Position numbers and translations under genes: made by a program
Shown here: one piece after another, positions 22,562 through 35,336 of the stretch
Layout: every line of letters begins with the position of its first letter
Numbering within the stretch: the stretch's first letter is position 1
Notes under the pieces: generated by a model
Database searches by the model: none
What the model saw: only the letters and a program-made list of their open reading frames with translations
Told to the model about the DNA's origin: nothing
Assembly (NCBI GenBank): GCA_902651635.1
Contig: CACRSC010000065.1
Coordinates: forward strand, 47,028-111,027
Length of the DNA: 64,000 nt
Direction of reading: 5' to 3'
DNA from: Mastigamoeba balamuthi
Taxonomy: Eukaryota > Evosea > Mastigamoebida > Mastigamoebidae

Positions 22562-25500
22562 TCACAGCTGCTTGAGCGTCTCGTTGACCTCCAACATTTG
22601 GCTGTGGGGAAACGGACGGGGGAAGAGGAACGTCAGTAAAAACCGTAATGGCCATAGAGCTGAGTTGTTGGTAGTACCTGACGATCTCCGCGGCGCCGGG
22701 GGCCCTGCTGGACTGCAGCTTCGTGGTCATCTCTCGGAGGTTGTTGAGCGCGCCCCTGAGCATCCTGAGCTCGGTGGGGTCCTGCGCCTGCGACCACCTG
22801 TCGGCCCACGAGCGCGCGATCCAGATCAGCACGCGCAGCACGTGCGAGCGGAACTCCCACGAGTCCTCGCTGCTCAGCGCCAGCGACCAGTACTCGCTCC
22901 ACAGCGCCGACATGGCCACGCCCGCCTCCTGCATCGTCTCCGCGACCCACTGCAGAGACAGCACGTCCCCGCCGGTGTTGACCCGCTGGTTGATCTTCTC
23001 GAGGTAGTTGACGAGGTGCTCTGTGGTTACGCGCGAGGCGCGAGGGTGAGCTGCTGCGAGGGCTGGCTCGGCTACGTACTCAGCGGGAAGATGGTCGAGT
23101 TGCCGGCGTACTCCTTGCCGAGGCACAGCAGCTTCGTCTGGACGCTGGCCAGGGCCGCCGAGTTCTCCGCGAGCTCCTTGTCGATGACGGCGTTCCAGAC
23201 GGCGCAGATGTGGTTGTAGTCGGAGAAGCGGGCGCACGACATCACGGCGATGAGGCACTCGTTCAGGCGCAGGTCCCTGCAGATCCTGTAGAGCTCCTGC
23301 AGGTCCACGAGCACGCTGTTGAGGCGGTCGCGCACCGGCTCGACCGCGGGCTCCGAGGCCGTCTTGATGGCGTTGAACACGCGGAGCTGCACGATGGCGA
23401 CGTCGAGGCGGTTCTCGATCCTCTGCGTCAGCTGTACGACGCTCGGGTCGACACGCTCGTCGATGCGCGCCAGCACGGCCTTGGCCCTCGACAGCAGCAT
23501 GATCTTGTCGTCCAGCGTGCACTTCTGGCGGGGGCGTGAGCGTTGCGGGTGAAGGCAATCTCAATTGGTACCAGGCTGTTCTCCGCGGTGTTGAGCAGGC
23601 AGTTGGCGGCGCGCTGGAAGTCGCTGTGCTGCTCGTACCAGCGCCAGAGGAGGTTGTCGGCGTGCTCGGGCAGCGAGAGGAACTCGGCGACGTACTGCGT
23701 GTTGAGCTCGAGCAGGTCGCTGTGCATCGCGTTGGAGAGCATCCACGCGTAGAGCTCAAAGTGCCAGCACTTGTCGGCGAACCTCAGCGACAGCCGGATC
23801 AGGTCGAACAGCTTCTCCTTGGTCTCCTCGGCCGACGGCACCGCGCCGAGCTGCCCGATCGACACGACGGGCACGTTCCTCGCGTAGTTGGTGAACAGCG
23901 CAAGCACAGCCTCGTAGCAGTCCTTCTTGGCCTGGTAGAGCTCCCTGCCCTCCGGGGTCTGCGCCGCCGGCCCTGCGACGCCGTGCGGGTCCAGCGAGCG
24001 GGCGTGCGACAGCGCGAGCTCGACGACGCCCTCGGGGTAGCGCGCGGCCTGGTAGCTCTGGCAGATCTCGGCGACGTTGATGCGGCTCACGTCGCGCAGC
24101 TCCTCGAGGGACTCGCTCAGCAGCGCGACGCGGGCGTCCTCGGACGGCGCGTTGATGGCCTTCTTGATGAGCTCGCGCCCCTTGAAGTGCCTGCGCTCGT
24201 TGTCGCTGAACAGAGACGGGCACTTGGCGCCCAGAGCCGCGCTGTCGGCATCGATCGACTGGTTATCGTTGGCGAGCACCTCCATGCGCGCGGCAATCAG
24301 CGCGGCGATGACCTCGCGGCCCACAGACTCAGCGACGTACTGCCACAGGTTCACGTTCTGCAGCGTCAAGAACGTGCTCTGTGGCAGCCGTCCGGCGACG
24401 GCGCCGAGGCCGGTCGCGTCGAGGAACTGGAACAGCGCCAGCACCTCGGCCGAGACCCTCGCGAGCTGGACGAGGCCCGAGAACGACCGCTGCTCGTACT
24501 GCAGCGCGTCGTCGGCCCGCGGCGTGTCGATGGCGCCCGCGGGCGCGGTGGGGCGGAGCGCGCGAGTGCCGAGGTTGCGCTCGACAAAGGCGCATGTGCA
24601 GCGCAGCATCGACTCGACCTCGGCGAGCTGCTCGCTGCGCCACGCCAGCGACAGCAGCTGGCGGCCCTTGCGGTTCCCGCAGAGCTTGACGAGGGGCATC
24701 GCCCACAGAGGCCGCAGCACGCGCGACAGGTGCAGCGCGAAACCGTCGTGCATCGCGCTATAGTTGACCACGGGGGTCTGCTCGAGGCTCATCTCGCGAG
24801 CGAGGCTGCTGTTGACTACGCGGGCTCAGAAGGCATCGCGTGGGGGTGCCCGCACAGTTGATAGAGCTGGTCGACGTGATGCGAGGGTGGCCGCCATGCT
24901 TCACGTAGGCCCTGCTGGCCCACTGGGTGATCGCCGAGAGCTCTGCAAGGCGCCGGTGGTCAGAGAGCGGCAATAGACGCAAGGAGCGAGCCGTACGGGA
25001 GGAGGACACAACGGAGTTCTCAGACGCGCAGCAGAGCGCGAGGCACATGGCGCAGCCCTCAACAGGGGAGTACACCTCGAAGAAGCGAGCAACCTCGGCG
25101 TCGCCGTCGTTGCCGCGGCTGTTCTGCAGGATGGCTGCCAGCGCGTCGAGAGGCCTCTGCTTGAGGAGCACACGAACGCCCGCGGTCGACAGGCACAGGA
25201 ACCTGCGCTGGGGGACCGCGTGCTGCAGCGCGAGCTCGTTCCAGGTCAGCAGGTTGCCGTTGCCCGCCGGCGCCTTGCTGTGCGACAGCGCGAGCGTCTG
25301 GCCCAGCTTCGACGGGGAGGCGGGTGAGGACGGCGCGCCCTGGGCCACACAGACGACATCTCGCTCCGTGTCCTCCACAAAAGACAGCACGCGGCCGTCG
25401 ACGGGGGTCGCGTTCGTCTTCTCGCGGAACGGATGCGTGGCGCGAGTGTCGTTGGACAGATCAGGCGCCGTCGACACGATCAGGTCGCGCGTGTCGACGC

Positions 25501-27307
25501 CGCACGCTGTCAGGAACATGCCGTTGGCGTAGAACGCCGCGTGCTGGGCGGACGCCTGCAGGTACCCGGGCGCCAGGCGCACGTGCAGCATCTGCAGGCG
25601 CGTGGGATGCACGGGGCCAAGATTCGGGTTGTCGAGGGACGTCTGGAAGTATAGGCGAGTGGCCCGTGTGGTGATGGCCACGAGCGAGACGAGGGTCGAC
25701 TCGCTCGTCGGGATGACGGCCAGGGACGTGATGAACCTGCGCGACAGGCGGCCCCGCTGCTCGAGGATGTCTATCTTCTGCTCCTTGGTCCTCTGGATCC
25801 GCAGGCCCTGGTCCATCGGCAGGTCGCGCTGTGCCGGCACTCCATGTGAGGGCGTGTGCGCGTGTGGGTGTGCCTGTGTCGCAGGCTGGGAACGGCTTAC
25901 GCAGAGAGTGTCGTAGAGGCCCTCGACTTCAGAGTCCGTGAGGCTCGAGCCCTCGCGCGTGCCCCACTCGCGCAGGTCGACGCACAGCCCGCGGGCTGTT
26001 GCCCACGGGTCTTCGAGCTTCGCGATCCATACGAGGCCGCCCGTCCCGTTAACGTCGCCCATGTCGTACACCTGAATCGTCGAGCTCTGGCCCAGCGTCG
26101 CCAGCGTGTGGCGCACCTCGTCTATCACAATGTCCACCAGCGGCTCCGTCCCCCAGATCCTGAGCGGGGCGCTGAGCCACGGACTGCCAAGAGCTGTGCG
26201 GGCGTACATCTTGTTGACGGCGCTGAAGACGGAGAAGAGCGACTGTGTGCGGTTGGTCAGGGAGATCTTGCTCTGCCAGAGCGTGTCGCGGCCCTGGTAG
26301 TTGAGCTCCCAGACGTTTCCGTCGCCGCCGCTGAGGAACACGCGCCCGCGGCTCGTCGAGGTGATCTTGGTCATCGCGACGCCCTTGCACGGCGTCGATA
26401 GCCCGGCCCAGATGATCTCGAGCGTCTTGCCGTCGCGCAGCACGATCGGCAGCACGACGACGTCCATCGTCGTGGCCACGACGAGGACATACTCGATGTG
26501 CTCGTTGAACACGTGCGGCTTGGCCCTGGCGATGGCGATCGACTCGATGCAGTGGTCCAGCTGGTTATAGACAATGTAGTCCTCACTGCGCTCGAAACGT
26601 TGAGAGGGAATGGGGGCAGAAGAGGAGGGGGACGGGACCCACGCGGTGAGGCAGTGCCAGAAGAAGATCTGCGAGTCGTTGGTGTGCCACGCGCGCTGGA
26701 TCTCGGGGAAGATGCCCGAGAGCTGCTTCATGCCGGCCACCCTGTTGTGCGACGCGAAGTCGGGGGGCACGGGGCACACCATGTGCTCCACGATGCTCGC
26801 CGCCTCGTGCGGCCGCTGCGTGTAGCTCTCGCTGAACGTCGGCGGCCCCGTCACGAGCTCCGTCAGCTCCGCGTGCCTGCGCAGACCCCCTCCCGCAAAA
26901 TTGCCCAGCGGCCAAGCACGCGACGTGACGTCAAAATCTCGGGAGTGTAATTGCGCGAGTATGGAATTGGGTGCAGATGACATCAGCAGCACTGTCGAAA
27001 AAGGAGAAAAAGTTGGAGGCAATCCGCTGATTGCGTCACGAGGCGAGGGCACCGCGCGAGATGCGGCGGGCACGAGCGAGCGCGGGGAGCGGGGGGAGGG
27101 CGGCGCGTGCCTCTCGTCGTCGCTGAGCGCCCTGCCGATGGCGGTGGCGGCGTCGAGGAGGACGTTGAGTGTCTGCTGCTGCGCGGCGGCGGCGAGCGGC
27201 GTCGTGGCGGCGGCGGCCTGCGCGGTGGCGGTCGACGCGGCGAAGGAGCGCCGGAACGAGTCGATCGGGCGCGTCGGCGTGTGGGTGGAGGAGCCCATCG
27301 TGAACAT
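22562..27307 (-). CDS. NUP155: Nuclear pore protein Nup155
   Basis: NUP155/Nup170 is an inner-ring scaffold nucleoporin with an N-terminal beta-propeller and a C-terminal alpha-solenoid. Seven exons on the minus strand: 27307-26640, 26591-25901, 25828-24856, 24815-23572, 23524-23080, 23020-22678 and 22601-22562. They join to 1,467 residues with the frame closed (the human protein is ~1,390). Diagnostic stretches: 'LSGIFPEIQRAWHTNDSQIF', 'IEYVLVVATTMDVVVLPIVL', 'LSRRFITSLAVIP', 'GFALHLSRVLRPLWA', 'FSDNERRHFKGRELIKKAI', 'CWHFELYAWML', ending 'MLEVNETLKQL'. Introns are 40-76 nt; the 40-nt one (24816-24855) is the shortest confident intron in the window. Start is at MFTMGSS (27307); MGSS at 27298 is equally possible. 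It is divergent from POLA1 across ~0.9 kb. Confidence 0.95.
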
Positions 27308-28230
27308 CATCTTCGCTGGTTTCAGTCGACACGCGCGGGCGCGCCTTACGAGCGAAAACACCTCTTTGAAGATTGAGATACGAAATATCGGCGAGATAGT
27401 TTTTTTTCGTTTCGCTCCCAACCGGTATCCCATGCAGGTGGTCGCCCTCATGGGATCCAAGATGAGGCATGGCCTGCCACCCACCGGTCCCCATGGCGCT
27501 GCCCAACTGAGTCCTGAAATGCTCACGTAACACTGTCAGTTGCCAGCAGTCACAACACTCGCTCATCATCGACGTGCTGTTCGTGATAGGGCCTGTTCGA
27601 GGGCTTTCCCGACATGACCGCATGTGTCACCCTCGGGCGTAGCGTGCCCTCCCGGCTGTGAATAGTCCATATCGGGATTTGTAACTTCCTGCCCATTAGG
27701 GATCTTATGCTTGGGAGAAAACTGTGACTGGATTCAAGATTAACAATCAAGATCATGGCCACAATAGTCCGTGGCATTCGAGACAGTGGTGGCCAGCACC
27801 AGATGAAGGGCTTCGACTTCATGTGCCCTGACTGGTGAGTGCAGCGTCTTCGAGGAGGCCTGTCAGTTCATCATTGACCAGATGCTCTGGAGGACCCTGC
27901 ATTACCATGGTAATAACCAGTTCTCGGAATATGACAGTACATGCTGTACAGAACACGCCAACATGTGTCCTGTTCACCGGAGGGTACAGGCAAACCAAGT
28001 GTAGTGCCCACACAACCACTGTTGGCACTAACCAAAACGGCAAATATGATCAGAACCGGGTTTGCCTCAGTCAGGGCCCAAAGGAGCCTGATAGTCACAA
28101 GACAGGCTTACTTTCTTGACACCGGCCATTCGCCCAGTTGGGTCGGACAGATTTCACACCTGAAAATCTCCTCATACCCAAAAAGCGCGGGAAACAAGAG
28201 GAAAATCGGACAGAGCAGAGAGACCCGCGA
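27308..28230. other. Divergent intergenic region between NUP155 and POLA1
   Basis: About 0.9 kb separates the two start codons. Short open frames on both strands have no family resemblance. It presumably holds both promoters. An E2F-like site lies at its POLA1 end. Confidence 0.6.
28187..28194. promoter_or_regulatory. E2F-like site upstream of POLA1
   Basis: GCGGGAAA (reverse complement TTTCCCGC) matches the E2F consensus TTTSSCGC and lies 37 nt before the POLA1 ATG. POLA1 genes are E2F targets in animals and plants. An eight-base match can occur by chance in 64 kb of GC-rich DNA, so only its position makes it notable. Confidence 0.4.
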
Positions 28231-31200
28231 ATGAGCAACGGAGGCGGGAGGCAGAAGCACGAGAGCGCGCTCGAGGCCCTGCGGAACGCGCGGGAGGGCC
28301 GCGGGTCGCGCGTGGCGCAGTACACCGTGCGGGACGAGAGCATCACGGAGACGGTGAGCGACGAGCGCTACGCGGAGCTCGTCGACACGCGCAAGCGCAA
28401 GGGCGCCTTCGTCGTCGGCGACGACACGGGCGAGTACGACGACGACGGCGAGGAGGACGTCGTGGGCGACAGGGCCTTCTACGAGGCCGACGTGGCCGCC
28501 TCCGACGCCCGCCCGCGCAAGGTGCCGCTGGGCCTCCCCTCTCCCCTTTGGCCAGATATGGACCACCATTTTGAAGCCGATCTGATTCCCGGATCCAGTA
28601 TCGGGAATCTCACGCTTGTCTTTCCTTTTCCCGCATTCTGAATTTTCAGTTACCGCAATTTCACTGCAATTTCAGCTCTGGTTCTGATTTCCCTTACGTG
28701 GGGAACCGCAGCGCTCCAAGATGAGCAGCAACCCGGAGAAGAAGCACCCCACCGTCGCACCGCGCGGGCGCCTGACAGAGCTCTTCTCGAGTGCGCCCCA
28801 CTGTTCTGTCCCCGCTCCCTCTCGCGAATGCTGACGAGCCAGCAGAGCCCAAGGCGGCGCCCAAGACAGCAGCCCCCGCGGTGCTGTCGGCCGAGCGCAA
28901 GGCGGAGCCCTCGTCCGCCTCCCCCAAGGACTCGGACGACGCCCTGCTCGCCGAGCTCCTGAGCGACCCCCAGCCCGTCTCGAGCCCTCCGCGCCCCAGG
29001 GCCTCTGCCCCGCAGCCCAAGCCCGAGCCCGAGCCTGAGCCCGACCTGCCCGAGCCCCTCCACTCGCAGCCGCAGCCACCGCAGCAGAAGCAGCAGGAGC
29101 CCACTGCACCCAGGCAGACGGTCGCTGCCCCTGCAGCAGCACAACCGGCAGCAGCGCCAGCCAAGGCGGAGGCGCAGGCGGCAGCAGAGCCCGAGAAGAG
29201 GAGGCTGTCCGAGGGCGGGCTGTGCGACGAGGACCTGCTGGCGCTCGACGTCGACGCGATCGCGGAGCAGGCGAGGCTCGAGCGCGAGGAGGCCGCGCAG
29301 CCCGTCGAGTCGCTGCGCGCCGCGGTGCCCGACGCGCCGCCGCTGGACGCTCGCGGCAACCTGCTGTTCTACTGGTTCGACGCGGCCGACGCTGTGGGCA
29401 CCAGCCCCTCTGCCTCGGGCTCTGTCTACATGTTCGGCAAAGTCCGCCTGGCCGACAAGGTGTGCCCCTCCGAGGGGTGGGGTGGCTTGGCTTCCTTTGC
29501 CCGCGTGTCTGACCCGGTCCGCGCAGCGGTGCGTGAGCTGCTGCGTGGTCGTGCGGAACATACCGAGGGTCGTGTACGCGGTGCCCAGGGCGACGGCGCT
29601 CGACGAGGCGGGCAACGACACGGGCGTGGCGCCGACGCTCGAGGACGTGTTCCACGAGATCGAGGATCTGCGCAAGCAGCACGGCATACAGTCGATCAAG
29701 GCCAAGCCCGTCTCGCGCAACTACGCGTTCGAGTGTCCGGGAGTCCCCATCGGCAACACCGAGATGCTCAAGATTGTCTACTCGGCCAAATGTGAGCATA
29801 GGCAGCGGCGGAGGCGGTGCTTTACTCGCGTGCCTGACGGTTTCCCCACCCGCCAGACCCGGCGTTCCCGGCCGACTGCAGCGGGAGGACGTTTGTCAGG
29901 CTGTTTGGCACGCACACGAGCGCGCTGGAGAAGCTGATACTCAAGCGCGACCTCAAGGGCGCCGAGTGGCTCTACCTCCTCAAGCCCACCCTCGCCAACC
30001 CTCCCGCACGCGACTCTCTCCTTGCACTGAGCATCGTGCGTCTCGTCTCACTGTCTCGCGCGTGCCGGGGGCCCTGCAGACCACGTGGTGCTCGTACGAG
30101 ATCGAGGTCGACGACATGAAGAACATCCTCAAGCCAGAGAACGTGCGCCCTGCCGCTGTTTGCGTTGCGCCCGGATGGACCCAACTCAGGACTCCGTCCC
30201 CACTCCCACCCCGTTGCAGCCACCGGCCAGCGTGCCGCTGACGCTGATGAGCGTGTCGACGAGGACGGTGATGAACCACGAGAAGAACGAGAACGAGGTG
30301 GCGGTGGTCAGCCTCGTCGTCGAGAGCGACGTGGACGTGGACGCGGGGACCAAGGGCCGCACGCACGCGCGCACGTTCGTCCGCGCGCTGGCCCGCACGC
30401 TGCCTGTGGGGTTCTCGCGGTGCCAGAGCGCGACGACGACGGCGTGTTCGAGCGAGAAGGCGCTGCTGGGGGAGGTGCTGCGCGCCATCAACGCGATCGA
30501 CCCCGACGTGCTGCTGGGGCACAACATCCTCGGGTACGACCTGGACGTGTGGCTGCACCGCATGCGGGCGCTGGGGGAGACGCGGTGGTCGAAGCTGGGG
30601 CGCGTGCGGCAGTCACGCATGCCGAGGATGTCAAGCGACGCGGCGCTGGTGGCGGCGCTGCAGACGGCGGCGCAGGGGCGGCTTGTCTGCGACACGTACA
30701 TCATGGCCAAGGAGCTCATCCGCACGCAGAAGAACTACAAGCTCTCGGAGCTCGCGCGCACGCAGCTGCACGTAGTCAAGGCCGAGGTCGAGCCCGAGGA
30801 CGTGCCGCGGTACTACGAGACGGCGCAGGGCCTGCGTGAGCTCGTGGAGGTGACCGAGGCGGACGCGAGGGTCGTGTCGGCGCTGGCGGACCGCGTCAAG
30901 ATGCTGTCGCTCACCAAGCAGCTGACGAACCTGGCGGGCAACCTCTGGCGCAGCTCGCTGACGGGCCACAGGGCCGAGCGCGTCGAGTACCTTCTCCTGC
31001 ACGAGTTCACGCGCCAGAAGTTTGTGGTGCCCGACAAGCACTTCTCCAAGGAGGCCTTCTCTGTGAGCGCACCGCGCTGCCCATCGCTGCTTCCTACCGG
31101 GGACACCGTTCTGACAGCCAGTACAGAAGAAGAAGAAGGCGGCGTACAGCGGAGGGCTGGTGCTGTCGCCGCAGGTGGGGTTCTACGACAAGATTGTGGT

Positions 31201-33260
31201 GGTGCTCGACTTCAAGAGCCTGTACCCCTCGCTGATCCAGGAGTACAATGTGTGCTTCACGACGGTCAAGCGCATCGCACGGCCCGAGGATGGCGGCTGG
31301 GAGGCCGTCGAGCCCGAGCCCGACGAGGCGGAGGGCATCCTCCCCAAGGTCGTGCGCTCGCTCGTCGACCAGCGCCGACGCGTTAAGGCCCGCATGGAGA
31401 GCGAGAAGGACGAGGGGACCAAATGTGCGTGTGGCCTCCCCACTCTGGTTCCCCGCGCTGTCCTCTGTCTCACACGATGGCGCGGACACAGCGGCGCTGA
31501 ACATCAGGCAGAGCGCGCTGAAGCTGATCGCCAACAGCCTGTACGGCTGCCTGGGGTTCACGTTCTCGAGGTTCTACGCCAAGCCACTCGCGGAGCTCAT
31601 CACCAAGAAGGGCCGAGAGACGCTGCAGCGGTCGATGGAGTTTGTCACCAACAGCGGCCTCCATGTATCTGCCCTCCCGCACGGCGCAGTGGGCTTGCCC
31701 GGGTCTAACGGCGCTCGCGGCTCGCGCGCAGGTGATCTACGGAGACACGGACAGTCTGATGGTGAACACGGGTCTGGACAGCGTCGACGATGCGAGGAAG
31801 GAGGCGCGCACGGTGCTGACGCAGATCAACTCGCACTACAAGTCGATGGAGATCGACATCGACAACGTGTTCCGGCGCATGCTGCTTCTCAAGAAGAAGA
31901 AGTACGCGGCGCTCGAGGCCGTCTCTGGCCAGCGCCAGATGAAGGGCCTCGACCTCGTGCGCCGCGACTGGTGCGACGTCTCCAAGGAGGCCGGGCAGTT
32001 CGTCATCGACCAGATCCTCTCGAGCGCCCCGCGCGACGACGTGGCCACGGCGATCTACCAGTACCTGCGCGACCTGAGCGCCTCTGTGCGCGCAGGGCGC
32101 ATCGAGCTGGCCAAGTTCGCCATCACCAAGAGCCTCGCCAAGGACCCCGACGCCTACGACGACGGCAAGCAGCAGCATGTGCAGGCGGCCAAGCGCCTCA
32201 AGGCTCTCGGCAAGAAGGTCCGCGCGGGCGACTTCATTTCGTACGTCGTCATCAAGGGCGACTCGTCGGTGCTGGCCGACAGGAGCTACCCGATCGAGGC
32301 CGTGCAGCGCGACCGCACCCTACAGATCGACTACGAGTGGTACCTCGAGCAGCAGGTGCACCAGCCCGTGTTCCGCCTCTGCAGGCCCATCGAGGAGATC
32401 CAGCCGACGCTGATGGCCGAGTGCCTCGGGCTCGACCCCGCCAAGTTCGCCGTAGCGGCGACGCAGGGCCATGGCGGGGCCGACGGCGACGGCGACGCGT
32501 TCGGGGGCAACCTGGACCTCGACAACTGCGACGTGCACTCGATACACGAGCAGCTGCTCTCGGCCTGCGAGTCGCTGCTCATCTCGTGCCCCAACGACAA
32601 GTGCGCCGCCAACCCCGCCTTCGTCTTCCTCGGCGTCTCGGGCATCGCCGTGGGCACGCCTCTGCCGCGTACGTATCGCTCTGCTCTGTTCTTCGACTGA
32701 CGAGGTTGATGACCCGTGTTATGTGCGTCGGGCACCGCAGAGGAGAGGCTGACGTGCCCCAACTGCAAGCTGCCGCTGAACGCCGCGGCGGTGGGGAACC
32801 AGTGCGTGCTGCACCTGAGGTCGCTGGTGGCGAGGCACCACGCGGCGCTGATGGAGTGCCAGTCGCCACACTGCCACAGGACGACGCGGCAGCTGGTCGG
32901 CAAGCTGCGCGACCACACGCTCGTGTGCCCCGTGCCCGGCTGCAAGAGCGAGGTTACACTGTTCATGACGCAGTCTGTCGTCTACTACAACATGCTGCAC
33001 GTGCTCTCGCTCTTCGACCCGCACCAGAGCCTCTTCCGTCGCGCCTCTTCGTTCGACAGTGCGTCCGAGCCCGCAGCCGCTGCTGCCCACTGTTGTCTGA
33101 CTTTTTGGTACTCGCAGAGCCCTCGGTGCTCCTGACGCAGCAGCAGGCGCTTTTCCTGCGGGCCGTGGCGAGGCGGGTGGAGGAGTTCCTCGAGATGAGC
33201 GAGTACCACTTTGTGGACACGAGCCTCCTTATCGCAGGGCCGCCGGCGCAGGCCAACTGA
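28231..33260 (+). CDS. POLA1: DNA polymerase alpha catalytic subunit
   Basis: Family-B polymerase of the primase-polymerase complex, which starts DNA synthesis at origins and on lagging strands. Twelve exons: 28231-28521, 28712-28790, 28843-29459, 29527-29791, 29857-30035, 30080-30142, 30220-31062, 31127-31424, 31492-31664, 31732-32668, 32741-33058 and 33118-33260. They give 1,401 residues with the frame closed. Seen: N-terminal '[19 protein letters not shown]'; the inactive exonuclease-like domain '[19 protein letters not shown]'; motif A '[20 protein letters not shown]' (most relatives have DFNSLYPS); motif B '[20 protein letters not shown]'; motif C '[10 protein letters not shown]'; '[10 protein letters not shown]'; and two C-terminal Cys pairs ('CPNCKLPL', '[10 protein letters not shown]') for binding the B subunit and primase. 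The exon 2-3 junction may move by 3 nt. Residues ~125-260 are Pro/Gln/Glu-rich spacer. Confidence 0.97.
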
Positions 33261-34269
33261 GTTCATTCGTGTGTAGGGCAGAAAAACCGAGAAATCGCAT
33301 CGCCTCTTCATTCATTTGGTATCAATTCGCTATTGAGGGGCAGAATGCCGCTGCCCGGGTAGAAATACCACTGCATGAGACCCCACCCTCCTATTTCAAC
33401 TTCCTTCCTTTTGGCACAACCTGTGGAAACAAAAACCACTTTTCTGTTCTATCGTGTGCGAGTTTTCTTTTTTCTCTTCGACTTTTGACTTGGAGAAAAA
33501 ATCTGATTGAACCCGTTCTCAGCAGACGCACGACACGCCCGGCAGGCACCGAGCGCCGACGGGCACGCGCAGCATCCCCCAGGGCCAGGCCGCGCGGAGG
33601 CGACGGGTTCTTTCTGGCCCCACCGCGGCAACCGCTGCCCGCGGGACAAAACGGACAAAAGTCCGATCGTCTTCAGCTACTCGAACATCTCGGACCTCTC
33701 CAGACACGCACGCCCTCGATGCCTCTCGAGCAACTCGAGCCGCTTCTGCTTGATCAGCCGCACCTGCCCGTAGCCTCTCGAGTGGTTCTTGGCGCCCTCG
33801 GGCGTTTTTCCACAAGCTACAAGCTGAAGAAGGCAACACAGCGCACCGCGCCGCGCACAGAAAGTGTGCAGAAGGAGCACAGAAGAGGGCGGGGGGCCGC
33901 CGTTGCGCACCCAAGAGGGGTGCAGCATTGACGCGACAAGAACAAATGCACAATCACCAACCGACGAGCCCCAGGCGCCCTCCCGTCACGGACACGCGGG
34001 CTCCACACTGGGAATCGCAAGGCACCGAGCGCAGGCGATACACGCCGCGGGGAGCGACAGAATTGCACAACTCCCCGCTGTCAGTGCCTCCGCGTGAGAC
34101 TAGCGGGCGACAGAAACGCGCACAACATACAACAGACAACATGCAACACCGAAGAACAAATGACTTTCGAAATCCGCGGAACTATCTCCCCCGATTCCCG
34201 CAGCGCGTGGCCCGGGAAGAAGAGCACAGATACTCTCCGGGAGCAGCACGCTCTCCCAGCAGCGCTGAT
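33261..34269. other. Intergenic stretch, no supported gene
   Basis: Downstream of POLA1. One short minus-strand peptide at about 33677-33790 ('RLIKQKRLELLERHRGRA') looks mildly coding-like, but it has no recognisable partner exons. Nothing else is supported. Confidence 0.5.
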
Positions 34270-34596
34270 TGTGCTGCACTGGGAGCTTCTGTCTGCCAGC
34301 CTGTGGAGCTCTGTTGTCCAGGTTGTGTGTCCAAGGTTGCCGCAGTGGTATCCCCTGAGGCTCTTGGCAGCTCTCAGCGCTGGGTTTCCTCACTACACAG
34401 GATAATCTCGGGCCGGCACATGCTGCTGATGGGTCTTATTCCTGAGGACACACCAAGATGCGAGGGGATTGCCGCGTTTGCATCTGCAGAGAATGGCGAG
34501 GTGATCCAGAAGTGGGATCTGGGCACTGGACTTGGGCTTCTGGGGCAGCCGATACTTCTCAGGTGTGGTCATTCTGACATCGCCTGGCACTCCTAG
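34270..34596 (+). other. Open frame with a WD-repeat-like end, possible gene remnant
   Basis: The last ~100 residues of this frame ('GIAAFASAENGEVIQKWDLG', then 'CGHSDIAWHS') have the spacing of a WD40 blade and the start of the next. There is no clear start or neighbouring exons, and repeat-derived debris lies on the right. It could be a remnant or one exon of an unrecognised gene. Confidence 0.3.
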
Positions 34597-34604
34597 AGGG
34601 CGAA

Positions 34605-34884
34605 ATGCCGGTTAGTGTCAACTTGTGGACGATGGAGTCCTCGATCACCGTCCCCCAGCCCGACTCCATACCCAGTCCTCGGGCACGCTGCGCTGGTCCG
34701 GCTACGACTGGAAGGTCCGCGACATGGCGGCCAAGACCTCGGGCCCGGGACCCATCTTCTTCGTGGCCTCCAACGTCAGGGTCGATGCCAACGGAGCCCT
34801 CGTGAATTGGCATTGCCAAGGAAGCACGAGGAAGGACGAGAGGCCCGAGGAAGCCGCTGCTTCACAGCAGGCAGTGGCGGAGTA
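34605..34884 (+). pseudogene. Fragment resembling a GH16-like (concanavalin-fold) protein
   Basis: 'LRWSGYDWKVRDMAAKTSGP' followed by 'FVASNVRVDANGAL' resembles the start of bacterial and protist GH16-like proteins (W-x-G-Y-x-W-x-V-(K/R)...G-P-G-P...V-x-V-D-x-x-G-x-L). The frame is lost soon after, and the expected hydrolase core with its E-x-D-x-x-E motif is absent. It is a remnant or a badly truncated gene beside the repeat region. Confidence 0.45.
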
Positions 34885-34999
34885 GCCTGTGAAAACCCTG
34901 TGGGGGCCGCTCTCAAGCACTGCACCGAGAAGTATGGAAACGTTCCCATCATTTTATATCTCACCAGTATGCATCAACACAAAAATGGAGTCTAATGCA

Positions 35000-35000
35000 N
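35000..35000. other. Single-N contig join
   Basis: One N separates unrelated sequence on the left from an inverted repeat-R fragment on the right. The true distance and adjacency are unknown. Confidence 0.85.
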
Positions 35001-35336
35001 CGAGAAACAAGATGTAATAAGACGACGGATTTATTGCTCGAATAGCAAAGAACCGAACCAAACGCGCCGGGGATTCGTCCGGGGGGTCACCCAACCAACC
35101 AAAGGGTATCCTCCCATCGTTAGGAAGCGGGCTGGTAGGACGTAAGAACCGTCACTTGTGGCCAGCGTGTTGGATTCAGCGCGCGGCGCGGGTCATCTTT
35201 GAAAAGATATTCTGTGGTAGTATTCCGGCAACAATTGATCCCACTGCTATCCCTTCGCCAGTACACCATTGTTGGTCGGCTCGCCTTGGCCGCCGCTCTG
35301 TCGTGTCCCTGCGGTGAGCTGCCGCGCGGACAGCCT
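35001..35336 (-). repeat. Repeat 'R', copy D (partial, inverted)
   Basis: The reverse complement of about 16316-16650. It contains the recurring 'CCAACCAACCAAAGGG', 'AAGAACCGTCACTTG' and 'GGATTTATTGCTCG' variants. It is cut at the N at 35000. Confidence 0.85.
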
